Shown piece by piece: positions 1-5,639 of a DNA stretch of 21,750 nt. The translations under genes and the position numbers were made by a program. How positions within the stretch are numbered: position 1 is the first letter of the stretch; every line of letters begins with the position of its first letter. Below the pieces are notes generated by a model, which did no database searches, had not been told where the DNA came from, and saw only the letters and a program-made list of their open reading frames with translations. Location: positions 1 to 21,750 of the forward strand of contig CAZWCX010000118.1 of NCBI GenBank assembly GCA_964632945.1, in the 5' to 3' direction. This stretch comes from CAZWCX01 sp964632945 (GTDB lineage Bacteria > Planctomycetota > MHYJ01 > WSZJ01 > CAZWCX01).

Positions 1-1
1 C

Positions 2-814
2 CCCGGCCCCTACCGCGCGAGCGGCGACCGCGATGCCCAGCAGTCGCCGGCGCGCGATGCCGCGCTCCTGCGGGTGGCGCAGGGGGACGGCGTGGCGCTC
101 GACCCGCGGCCGCCCGCCGCCGACCTGCCGGCCGAAGGCCCGTGGCTGGCCCGGTTCGAGGTCACTTCGGTCATGTACCTCGCCTTCCTGAACGACCGCG
201 CGTGGCACGCGGCCCAGGGCCCGGACCGGCGGGACCCGTTCGTGAAGGCGCCTCGCAGCGTCTACACGGCCAACGCCGACACGGTCTACTGGCCGCGCGG
301 GGCGGACGGGTCGTTCGCCATCCGGGGCAAGCTCGCGAACTGGCGCGACGACTGGCCGGTTTTCTGCATCTCGGGGGACGACGCGACCGAATACGCGCGC
401 TGGGCGACGGCGCGCGCCGGCGGCGGCGCCTGGCGGTTCGAACTGCCCGCCGAGGACGAATGGGAGAAGGCCGCCCGCGGCCCGGACGGCCGATACTTCC
501 CCTGGGGGGACGAATTCGACGCGACGTTCTGCCGGATGCTGGACTCGCGTACCGGCGAGCAGAGCCAACTACTGCCGGAGCCGTACGGCCTGTTCCCGCT
601 GGACGAGGGCCCGTTCGGCGTGCGCGACCTGGGCGGCGGGATGCGCGAGTGGACGGCGACCGTGAGCGGAGCGCGGGGAGAGCGGCGCGTCATGAAGGGC
701 GGGGCGTGGAGTACACCTCCGCCCCTCGTCCGCGGGGCGGCCCGCCTCGACAACGTTCCGAACAGCGTCTACACGCACGGCGGGGTTCGGTTGGCGGCGC
801 GCAGGACTCGCTAA
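2..814 (+). CDS. DGR target protein, FGE-sulfatase/C-type-lectin fold, 5' end outside window
   Basis: The frame is open from the left edge to TAA at 812-814 (270 residues visible), so the N-terminus is missing. The visible part follows the formylglycine-generating-enzyme (SUMF1/FGE) fold: FEVTSVMYLAFLN, PVFCISGDDATEYARW, ELPAEDEWEKAARG, YFPWGDEFD, GVRDLGGGMREWT and a final KGGAW. The last 32 residues are the diversified segment, ending GVRLAARRTR. In DGR systems this fold is used as a ligand-binding scaffold and usually no longer as an enzyme; I infer the same here. The gene is followed by avd and RT on the same strand, the usual DGR order. The ligand and cell location cannot be read because the start of the protein is outside the window. 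Confidence 0.9.
   Translation, partial: PGPYRASGDRDAQQSPARDAALLRVAQGDGVALDPRPPAADLPAEGPWLARFEVTSVMYLAFLNDRAWHAAQGPDRRDPFVKAPRSVYTANADTVYWPRGADGSFAIRGKLANWRDDWPVFCISGDDATEYARWATARAGGGAWRFELPAEDEWEKAARGPDGRYFPWGDEFDATFCRMLDSRTGEQSQLLPEPYGLFPLDEGPFGVRDLGGGMREWTATVSGARGERRVMKGGAWSTPPPLVRGAARLDNVPNSVYTHGGVRLAARRTR
719..810 (+). repeat. DGR variable repeat (VR)
   Basis: This 3' end of the target gene matches the template repeat at 2297-2388 (offset 1578). Over 719-804 there are 11 differences, at 725, 726, 746, 747, 756, 757, 765, 770, 776, 779 and 780, and every one faces an A in the TR. The replacements are C, T and G. At protein level, TR-encoded Asn or Glu codons become L, L, V, S, Y, H and G. 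The invariant 3' block at 782-804 is the candidate initiation-of-mutagenic-homology (IMH) element. Two non-A differences follow it, G805 (C in TR) and T808 (C in TR), as expected between IMH and IMH*. Upstream of about 716 similarity to the TR is lost. Confidence 0.95.
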
Positions 815-840
815 CCCTTTTCCCTTTTTCCCTCTTACCC
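815..840 (-). promoter_or_regulatory. Putative G-quadruplex motif just downstream of VR
   Basis: The plus strand carries four CCC runs (815-817, 822-824, 830-832, 838-840) separated by 4, 5 and 5 bases. The minus strand therefore reads GGG-N5-GGG-N5-GGG-N4-GGG, a canonical G4 pattern. It begins directly after the target stop codon and ends 17 bases before the avd start. Other DGRs often have a DNA hairpin just downstream of the VR that promotes target recognition; this motif sits in the equivalent place. Its function is inferred only. Confidence 0.5.
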
Positions 841-857
841 TTTGCGGAGAAAAACAA

Positions 858-1247
858 TTGGAACCGAAAACGGCGAACGTGCCCCCGGAGCCGCAGGCGA
901 TCACGGCGATGTACGACGCGTTCGTGGCGTCCCTGCCGCGGCTGGGGCGGCTGCCCAAGGAGCACCGGTTCACGCTGGGGGAACGGGTGGTGAAGCTGCA
1001 GATGGAAGTGCTGGAACTGCTCGTTCGGGCGAGATACGATCGGGTGAAGCTCGAGAAGCTGGCGGCCGCCAACGTGGCGCTGGAGCTCTGCCGGATGCTG
1101 GTGCGGGCGCTGTGCGACAGCAAGGCGATCTCGGTCGGGCAGTACGAGGCCTGGATCCTCGAGCTGGACGGCGCGGGCAGGCAAATCGGCGGCTGGCTGA
1201 AGTTCGCGCGGACGAAGGCGGGGGAAGCGCGTGGGACCGACGCTTGA
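858..1247 (+). CDS. avd: DGR accessory variability determinant (Avd-like four-helix bundle)
   Basis: The product is 129 residues, the usual size of bacterial Avd proteins, which form a barrel-like pentamer of four-helix bundles that binds the reverse transcriptase and template RNA and is needed for mutagenic retrohoming. The sequence looks entirely helical with basic faces: FTLGERVVKLQMEVLELLV, an ANVALELCRMLVRAL helix and a C-terminal GRQIGGWLKFART. The start is TTG at 858, chosen because GGAG lies about 8 bases upstream and no better in-frame ATG exists near the conserved N-terminus. It overlaps the RT gene by 17 bases, implying translational coupling. The call rests on sequence character plus its place between a diversified target and a DGR RT. 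Confidence 0.88.
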   Translation: MEPKTANVPPEPQAITAMYDAFVASLPRLGRLPKEHRFTLGERVVKLQMEVLELLVRARYDRVKLEKLAAANVALELCRMLVRALCDSKAISVGQYEAWILELDGAGRQIGGWLKFARTKAGEARGTDA

Positions 1248-2391
1248 CGAGGTGGCGTCGCTGGCGAACCTGTTCCGGGCGGCGCGGGCGGCGCGGCGGC
1301 ACAAGCGCCGCTTCCCGTACGTGCGCGCCTTCGAGGCCGACCTGGAGCCCGAACTGCTGCGCCTGCGCGACGAACTGCTGGCGGGGACCTATCGACCGGG
1401 TCCGTTCCGCACGTTCTCGGTGCAGGATCCCAAGCCGCGCCTGATCTCCGCGGCGCCGTACCGAGACCGCGTCGTGCACCATGCCGTGGTGCGGGTGCTG
1501 GAGCCGCTCTGGGAACGGCGGTTCATCCATCACAGCTACGCCTGCCGTCGTGGGAAGGGGACGCACGTCGCGCTGGACGCCTGCACGCGCTTCGCTCGCC
1601 GCCATCCGTACGTGCTGCATGCCGACGTGCGGAAGTACTTCCCGAGCGTGGACCACGCGGTGCTCGAGCAGTTGCTGTTCCGCTGGGTGTGGGACCGGGG
1701 GTTGCGCGCGCTGCTGGGGCGGCTGATTCGCCACACCGGCGAGCTGGAGCCGGTCGCCGATTGGTTCCCCGGCGACGACCTGTTCACGCCGGCCGAGCGC
1801 AGCCGCGGCTTGCCGATCGGCAACCTGACGAGCCAGTTCTTCGCCAACGCCTTTCTCGACCCGCTGGACCACTTCGTCACGGACGAGCTCGGACACGGCG
1901 CGTACGTGCGCTACATGGATGACGCCCTGGTCTTCGGAGACAGCCCGCGGGAACTCGCGGTCGTGCGCGACGCGATGGCGGCGTTCCTCGCCGGGATGCG
2001 GCTGCGCCTGCATCCCGGGAAGCGCGCGATCTCGCGCACGGAAGACGCCGTGCGTTTCCTGGGCTTCCGCGTGTTCGCGACGCACCGCCGGGTGACGCAC
2101 GAGGGGAAAGTCCGACAGCAACGGCGACTCCGGCGGCTGGCGGCGGACTTCGCCGCCGGGCGGATCGCCGCGGAGGGGGTGCGTTCCTCGGTGGCGGCCA
2201 TGGCCGGCCACCTGATGCACGCGAACACGTACTACCTGCGCTGCGCGCGAGCGCAGCGTGCGGTTTTTTCGAGAATTGGACGGCCGGGAGGCGCCGCCGC
2301 CCAACGTCCGCGGGGCGGCCCGCAACGACAACGAACCGAACAACGTCAACACGAACAACGGGGTTCGGTTGGCGGCGCGCAGCACCCGTAG
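1231..2391 (+). CDS. DGR reverse transcriptase
   Basis: The 386-residue reverse transcriptase starts at GTG 1231, preceded by a GGGGGAA ribosome site, and overlaps avd. Visible RT blocks are DPKPRLISAAPYRDRVVHHA (about 66-85), YVLHADVRKYFPSVDH (127-142, first catalytic Asp), the DGR-type fingerprint GLPIGNLTSQFFAN (193-206) and catalytic YMDD (228-231), then FLGFRVFATHRR and the C-terminal MAGHLMHANTYYLR. DGR RTs copy the TR RNA into cDNA with errors at adenines; the cDNA then replaces the VR. Oddly, the frame runs on through the whole TR, so about 35 tail residues (rich in Q, R, G) are TR-encoded in a frame different from the target frame. The conserved protein probably ends near residue 348. 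The stop is TAG at 2389-2391. Confidence 0.95.
   Translation: MGPTLDEVASLANLFRAARAARRHKRRFPYVRAFEADLEPELLRLRDELLAGTYRPGPFRTFSVQDPKPRLISAAPYRDRVVHHAVVRVLEPLWERRFIHHSYACRRGKGTHVALDACTRFARRHPYVLHADVRKYFPSVDHAVLEQLLFRWVWDRGLRALLGRLIRHTGELEPVADWFPGDDLFTPAERSRGLPIGNLTSQFFANAFLDPLDHFVTDELGHGAYVRYMDDALVFGDSPRELAVVRDAMAAFLAGMRLRLHPGKRAISRTEDAVRFLGFRVFATHRRVTHEGKVRQQRRLRRLAADFAAGRIAAEGVRSSVAAMAGHLMHANTYYLRCARAQRAVFSRIGRPGGAAAQRPRGGPQRQRTEQRQHEQRGSVGGAQHP
2237..2269 (+). terminator. Terminator-like GNRA hairpin plus U6 immediately upstream of TR
   Basis: CGCTGCGC (2239-2246), loop GCGA, and GCGCAGCG (2251-2258) form a perfect 8-bp stem, extendable by two G-U wobbles at 2237-2238/2259-2260. Three bases later comes T6 (2264-2269). 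This is the shape of an intrinsic terminator with a stable GNRA tetraloop, but it lies inside the RT reading frame about 27 bases before the TR. It could limit readthrough into the TR, mark a processing site, or be part of the folded template RNA. The coding constraint of the RT tail may also explain part of it. Confidence 0.5.
2297..2388 (+). repeat. DGR template repeat (TR)
   Basis: This block is the donor copy for the VR at 719-810. It is locally rich in AAC codons when read in the target frame (PPPNVRGAARNDNEPNNVN and so on), which is typical because A-to-N changes in AAY codons give many amino acids and never a stop. Between 2297 and 2382 there are 21 adenines, 11 of them substituted in the VR. 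The last part (2360-2388) is IMH*, differing from the VR at 2383 and 2386. It is transcribed in the same direction as the RT and embedded in the RT frame's 3' end. Confidence 0.95.
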
Positions 2392-2767
2392 CCGCCGGAG
2401 CCGCGGCGGTCACGGCCGCAGCGGGCGTGCACCACGGGTCCACCCCGCGCCTCCCGGTCCGGTCGCGCGGTCCGCGCCGAGCGCGAGCCGCGGCGGCGAA
2501 AAAGCCGAGGGTCCGACCCGGACCCCGCCGCCGGGGGCGGGCGGCCGCTTCGGCGGTCGCCGGCCCTCGGGCGGGCGAACCACCGTCGGGAGCCGTGCGG
2601 GCGAAGCGGCCCCCGTGGCCGCCCCCCACCCGATCCGCCAGGGCAACCGTATCCGCCGGCCCACGCGCGGCGCTACGCGCCCCCTTGCCCCAGCCCCACA
2701 TCCTCGAGCGAGGCGGCCGTCAGGATCCGGCACAGCAGGTCCTCCAGCCCCGTCCCCTGACCCCTCT
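2392..2767 (+). other. Gene-free, GC-rich stretch after TR; possible template-RNA spacer
   Basis: I see no convincing protein here on either strand; the open frames are arginine/proline-rich shadows. A short inverted repeat (CCGCCG 2392-2397, CGGCGG 2404-2409) starts directly after the RT stop codon. In characterised DGRs the RNA just 3' of the TR (the spacer, Sp) folds, binds RT-Avd and primes cDNA synthesis, so the first 100-150 bases are a reasonable candidate. That role is inferred from position only. Confidence 0.35.
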
Positions 2768-2773
2768 TGGTGG

Positions 2774-2908
2774 CGCGCCGCCGCGCTCCTCGCCCTGGAA
2801 GAAGCGGTCCGGCGCGGCTGGTCCGATGCCGATCACACCGCGGCGGACGCCGATCTCGAAGCGCTGCGGAACGAACCTGGCTTCGCGCTCCTACTCGTCG
2901 CGATGCGC
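2774..2908 (+). pseudogene. C-terminal fragment of a TPR-type protein
   Basis: One frame reads AALLALEEAVRRGWSDADH followed by TAADADLEALRNEPGF and ALLLVAM. This is the wording of the last repeat of tetratricopeptide proteins, often at the end of bacterial Ser/Thr kinases: a helix, then G-[FW]-x-D, then D-x-DL-x-LR-x-x-P-x-F. No kinase or earlier TPR repeat lies upstream in the same frame, which instead runs back into the TR, so this is a detached tail. It may be the scar of a gene displaced when the DGR or neighbouring material arrived. The family call is moderate because the piece is short. Confidence 0.5.
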
Positions 2909-3158
2909 GGCGACGTGCGCCGCAGGCGCCGCGGGAGACGGTGTACTTCGAGTGCAACGCCGGCGGGGCCTAACGGATCTCGGCCACCGCACGGGGCCGG
3001 CCCGCGGGCGGCGCGCCCGGCAGGGCGCGAGCCACGCTTTCCCGCCCCGGTCCATCGCGCGGCGCGAAGAAATCCGTTGGGCGCGGAGGCAGGCTCTCCC
3101 CGGCACGGCGGGCCCGGACGGCGCTCGCGCATCCGCTTGGCAGCCTGATCCCGCGGCT
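2909..3158. other. Stretch with no recognisable gene
   Basis: No frame has recognisable motifs or a good ribosome site. Overlapping arginine-rich frames look like compositional noise of a high-GC sequence. Confidence 0.5.
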
Positions 3159-3192
3159 CTCGCTTGCGCGAGGGCGCGCGACGTGGTAGGGT
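3159..3192 (+). promoter_or_regulatory. Promoter with overlapping palindrome for antitoxin gene
   Basis: A -35 box TTGCGC (3164-3169) and a -10 box TAGGGT (3187-3192) are separated by exactly 17 bases. The ATG of the antitoxin gene begins only six bases after the -10 box, so the message is probably leaderless. A palindrome CTCGC-TTGC-GCGAG (3159-3172) covers the -35 box and is a candidate operator for autoregulation, which is common in toxin-antitoxin operons. Confidence 0.6.
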
Positions 3193-3198
3193 GCGGGC

Positions 3199-3417
3199 AT
3201 GATCGACATGTCGCAGATCGAGAAGATGTCGCCCGCCGAGAGGCTCCGAGCCATGGAGTTGCTCTGGGATGCGCTGGCTCGCGAATCGCCGGAAATGCCC
3301 TCTCCTGAGTGGCACGCCCAGGTTCTGGAGGACCGCCGCACTCGTGCGCAAGACGGCGACGCCCGATTCCTGACGATGGAACAATTGCGCGCGCGCCTGC
3401 GGGCCGGCGGACAATGA
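3199..3417 (+). CDS. Addiction-module antitoxin (CHP02574/RelB-like small protein)
   Basis: The 72-residue product has the hallmark start of the addiction-module component family: IEKMSPAERLRAMELLWDAL, then SPEWHAQVLEDR and a C-terminal segment with RFLTMEQLRARL. Such proteins are the antitoxin half of RelE/ParE-type modules and are normally encoded just before the toxin. Here the next frame starts in an ATGA overlap (3414-3417), the standard arrangement. The start ATG lies just after a strong promoter, without a Shine-Dalgarno sequence, consistent with leaderless translation. Length and motifs look intact although the partner toxin is damaged, so the antitoxin may now be unpaired. Confidence 0.85.
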   Translation: MIDMSQIEKMSPAERLRAMELLWDALARESPEMPSPEWHAQVLEDRRTRAQDGDARFLTMEQLRARLRAGGQ

Positions 3418-3631
3418 CCATCCTGGTCCTCGAGGACGCCGCGGACGATCTCGAATTGGGACGGCGCTTCTACGAATCGCGAGAACCGGGGGTCGGCGAC
3501 TACTTCCTCCAATCCATCCTCGCCGACATCGAGTCGCTCGTCCTCTACGCCGGAATCCACGCGCGGCAGATGGGATTGACATGCGTCGCGACCCGCTCTG
3601 GATGCGGCAGGAGTTGAGGCGACGCCGGTAG
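3414..3631 (+). pseudogene. RelE/ParE-type toxin with internal deletion
   Basis: The frame begins MTILVLEDAADDLELGRRFY and continues through GVGDYFLQSILADIESLVLY to AGIHARQMG, which is the normal first half of this ParE-like family. After about residue 55 the sequence jumps: the following bases in another frame encode DMRRDPLWMRQELRRRR and stop at TAG 3629-3631, which is the expected family C-terminus (usually DCRRDP-x-WIR). About 25-30 residues of the central beta-sheet, including the usual catalytic or substrate-contacting region, are missing, and the join (near 3575-3580) is out of frame. Read straight through, the product stops at TGA 3615-3617. I infer an inactivated toxin. Confidence 0.8.
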
Positions 3632-3633
3632 CA

Positions 3634-3867
3634 TGACCGTGACCGACCCATCCGCTTCCGAACGTCCCGCCACTGCCCCTGCCTCACCGAGGATCGCCTC
3701 TTCGGCGAGCTACGCGTCCGCCTGGGAATGGCCGCGCGCGAGCGCATCGACGAGGCCCTCGCCGACAGGAACGGCGCCTCGCGGCGGGCGAGTGGGCGCG
3801 GCGGGGACATCGGGTCGTGGAACGCGGCCTGCTCACCGCCCACGACGTCCGTGTGGTCTCGACCTAG
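3634..3867 (+). pseudogene. Remnant of an unidentified gene, frameshifted
   Basis: Two frames together read like one protein: LTEDRLFGELRVRLGMAARE then RIDEALA in one frame, and GEWARRGHRVVERGLLTAHD then VRVVST and a stop (TAG 3865-3867) in another, with the change of frame between about 3770 and 3800. I do not recognise the family. It is probably a decayed coding sequence rather than chance because both halves have natural-looking helical composition, but confidence is low. Its end touches the VR-like repeat at 3868. Confidence 0.3.
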
Positions 3868-3897
3868 GGGTTCCGGTTGGCGGCGCGCAGGACCCGA
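3868..3897 (+). repeat. Second copy of the VR 3' end (IMH-like), orphan
   Basis: This segment repeats the end of the DGR target: CGGTTGGCGGCGCGCAGGAC at 3874-3893 is identical over 20 bases to VR 788-807, and translation in the matching frame gives GFRLAARRTR versus GVRLAARRTR. At the diagnostic base where VR and TR differ (VR G805, TR C2383) it has G, like the VR; at the second (VR T808, TR C2386) it has C. No variable part and no FGE domain lie upstream, and there is no stop codon at the target position. It looks like the leftover 3' end of another DGR target gene. Confidence 0.75.
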
Positions 3898-4230
3898 CAT
3901 GGCCGGGGCCGCACTGGATCCGTGCGCACGGGATTCCCGCCTGATTCCCACCTCCGCATGGACCTCGCGCGACGACCGGCCGCCGCCGTCGTGGCCGCCT
4001 TCTGTCCGAGATGTCGCGGATCGCCCCTCGCCGCCATGCTACCGTCTCCTTCGGACCGATCGCCGACGCGCGCATCGCCGACCTGGAAGCGCGAGTGTCG
4101 CGGCTCGAGAACCGCTGACGCCAAGGCGCGCCGGCGGATCTCCCGCGCTCCGAGGCCCGTCGCCCCGCGATCCCGCCACCGGTTCCGATACCCTCTGAAA
4201 ACCGGCCGGAGCGACATGAGTGGGTTCGCG
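3898..4230. other. Gene-poor stretch with a possible coiled-coil tail at 4044-4118
   Basis: The only protein-like signal is at 4044-4118 on the plus strand: VSFGPIADARIADLEARVSR then LENR and TGA. This resembles the coiled-coil C-terminus of some small proteins, but no start or longer domain was found. The rest shows nothing I can name. Confidence 0.3.
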
Positions 4231-4259
4231 TTGTGCCCGGCTTCGAACTCGTGTACCAT
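4231..4259 (+). promoter_or_regulatory. Promoter of the nucleotidyltransferase pair
   Basis: A -35 box TTGTGC (4231-4236), a 17-base spacer and a -10 box TACCAT (4254-4259) lie immediately before the ATG at 4266. As with the antitoxin gene at 3199, the start is six bases after the -10 box, suggesting a leaderless message. Confidence 0.55.
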
Positions 4260-4265
4260 TCGGTC

Positions 4266-4487
4266 ATGAAGCGAGAATCCCAACGAGAGATGGACGAGCA
4301 GTCGATCCTCGATTTCGAGGCGTCCGCAAAACGCTCGCTGGAGCAGCGGATGCGGTACGCCTTCGTCAAAACCTACAAACCTGTGCTCGACGACGCCGAG
4401 TACCGCGCCTTCGACACGCTGGAAGACTACCGGCTCTGGTGCGAGCGGAACCTCCCTTCCTGGCTGGGCTATGGTCGAAGCCTTTAG
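4266..4487 (+). CDS. Small hypothetical protein paired with a nucleotidyltransferase
   Basis: The 73-residue acidic/basic helical protein begins MKRESQREMDEQSILDFEAS and ends NLPSWLGYGRSL. An earlier in-frame ATG at 4233 exists, but 4266 is preferred because it directly follows a well-spaced promoter. I do not recognise a domain. It overlaps the nucleotidyltransferase gene by 17 bases, so the two are translated together and probably act together. Small partner genes ahead of minimal nucleotidyltransferases are often toxin-antitoxin or regulatory partners, but there is no HEPN RxxxxH motif here to support that directly. Confidence 0.7.
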   Translation: MKRESQREMDEQSILDFEASAKRSLEQRMRYAFVKTYKPVLDDAEYRAFDTLEDYRLWCERNLPSWLGYGRSL

Positions 4488-4956
4488 TTACAGGCAGGCG
4501 CAAGAGATCGCCAAGGCCTTCTCGGACCGTTCCGTCCGGTTCTTGTTCCTCGGCAAGTGCGGAGCGATCATCCTCGGCTTTCCCGACACCACGCAGGATG
4601 CGGACGTCTTCGTCCTGAAATCGCGGGAAAACGGAATCGCCCTGGTGGCAGGCTTGAGAGATCTGGGGTTTCCGCTGACGTCCAAGCAGGAGGAGGAGAT
4701 CATCCGTGGGAAAGACTTCGTGCAGTTGCGATCGGGTCCATTCGACCTGGATCTCGTCTTTGCGCCGGACGGAATCCAGTCCTTCGAGGAAGCGGAGGCT
4801 CGAGCCGTGATCGTCGAAGGGCTTCCCGTTTGCCACATCGACGATATCGTCCGCAGCAAGGAGGAAGCCGGCCGCGTGAAGGACCGGGAGTCGCTTCCCC
4901 GCCTTCGCGCCTTCCGTGACTGGTGGGTCAAGAAGCAGGCCCGAAAGGAGTCTTGA
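4471..4956 (+). CDS. Nucleotidyltransferase-fold protein (AbiEii/DUF6036-like)
   Basis: The 161-residue protein has the features of small nucleotidyltransferases: RFLFLGKCGAIILGF, then DTTQDADVFVL with the D-x-D metal-binding pair, and a later acidic strand FDLDLVFAPDG, followed by LPVCHIDDIVRSKEEAGRVK, the wording of AbiEii-like and DUF6036-like proteins. These typically transfer nucleotides to RNA or protein targets, and several act in toxin-antitoxin or abortive infection modules. The usual GG/GS before the D-x-D is represented by a GKCG-like loop. The gene overlaps the small upstream frame, and the two form an operon. The 3' end overlaps a minus-strand frame by 29 bases (convergent). Confidence 0.75.
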   Translation: MVEAFSYRQAQEIAKAFSDRSVRFLFLGKCGAIILGFPDTTQDADVFVLKSRENGIALVAGLRDLGFPLTSKQEEEIIRGKDFVQLRSGPFDLDLVFAPDGIQSFEEAEARAVIVEGLPVCHIDDIVRSKEEAGRVKDRESLPRLRAFRDWWVKKQARKES

Positions 4957-5257
4957 TCGGCATCGGATCATTGCCCGGGCCGTCGGCGGGGAGGACAGGA
5001 ACGGTCGCGATCGACACGGCACCCTGCCACTCCGCCACTCGAGCGACGAGGCAGCGGCGCTTGCCGTCGTAGTCGGCACGCGGCGCAGGGTGGACCGCCG
5101 ATCCCCTGGCGCGCAGCACTTCGCGTGTGGCGCGGGTGACCAGGCTCGCCCGGTCGGTGTGGTGGAGACGGACGGTGCCGACCTGATGCTCGAAGAGTCC
5201 GAAGGCGCCTTCGAGGATCGCCCCGTTCTGTCCGCGAGCAGGCGAGGCCGCGATCAT
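4928..5257 (-). CDS. Unidentified ORF, possibly a DDE-transposase tail
   Basis: The minus-strand frame is open from about 5400 (no start codon chosen upstream; first ATG at 5257) to 4928. It has natural composition: QNGAILEGAFGLFEHQVGTV and later HPAPRADYDGKRRCLVARV. An Asn-Gly followed by an L-E-G motif and a downstream H-x-PRADYDGK segment resembles the last catalytic glutamate region and tail of DDE integrase-type transposases, and it lies next to an IstB fragment on the same strand. That assignment is a guess from wording. Without an upstream catalytic domain, any transposase here would be truncated. Confidence 0.35.
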   Translation of the reverse strand: MIAASPARGQNGAILEGAFGLFEHQVGTVRLHHTDRASLVTRATREVLRARGSAVHPAPRADYDGKRRCLVARVAEWQGAVSIATVPVLPADGPGNDPMPIKTPFGPAS

Positions 5258-5409
5258 GACCTTGGGCGCGACCGCCGCGCGCAGGTCCGCGTCCTGGGGG
5301 GTGGGCTGGCCAGACGTGATCGAGCTGGCGGGGGCGGACGGTCTCGTAGGAGCCGGTGTGCTCCTTGCGCTGGACGCGCGGCCGGAGGACCACCTGTCAC
5401 GGACACGGG

Positions 5410-5500
5410 TCCCCTACCCCTGTCCTTCGGCCGGCGGTACGACTCGTCGCCGAAGCGCAGGATGGTCGCGTGATGGATCAGGCGGTCAGAGATCGCCACG
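5410..5500 (-). pseudogene. IstB-like ATPase C-terminal fragment (IS21 remnant)
   Basis: On the minus strand, AISDRLIHHATILRFGDESY followed by RRPKDRG matches the C-terminal end of IstB helper ATPases of IS21-family elements (usual form: DRLLHH, then I-x-GESYRLR). Homology begins abruptly at about 5500. The ATPase Walker motifs are absent from the window, so only the tail remains. Confidence 0.65.
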
Positions 5501-5502
5501 CG

Positions 5503-5595
5503 GGGGAGCTGTTCCCCGTGGTCTGTGCGCGCTACCGGCAGCGATCGACGATCCTGGTGGCGAACGCCCCGCTACGGAAGTGGGGGAAGTTCCTG
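5503..5595 (+). pseudogene. IstB-like ATPase fragment, inverted relative to its neighbour
   Basis: On the plus strand, GELFPVVCARYRQRSTILVA followed by NAPLRKWGKF matches the IstB segment that normally comes immediately before the DRLLHH tail (usual form: LFxLVSARYERRSTILTSNLPFGxWG). Here that tail sits on the opposite strand at 5410-5500. The two pieces meet at about 5500 in opposite orientation, so one has been inverted or they come from two insertions. Confidence 0.6.
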
Positions 5596-5639
5596 CCCTC
5601 CGCCGCGCAGACGCTGCTCGGAAGGCAGCGGCCTGCGCT

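Noticed and set aside
970..2385. Long minus-strand frame antisense to avd and RT
   Set aside because: The plus strand has the full set of RT motifs. The minus frame has none and simply mirrors codon bias.
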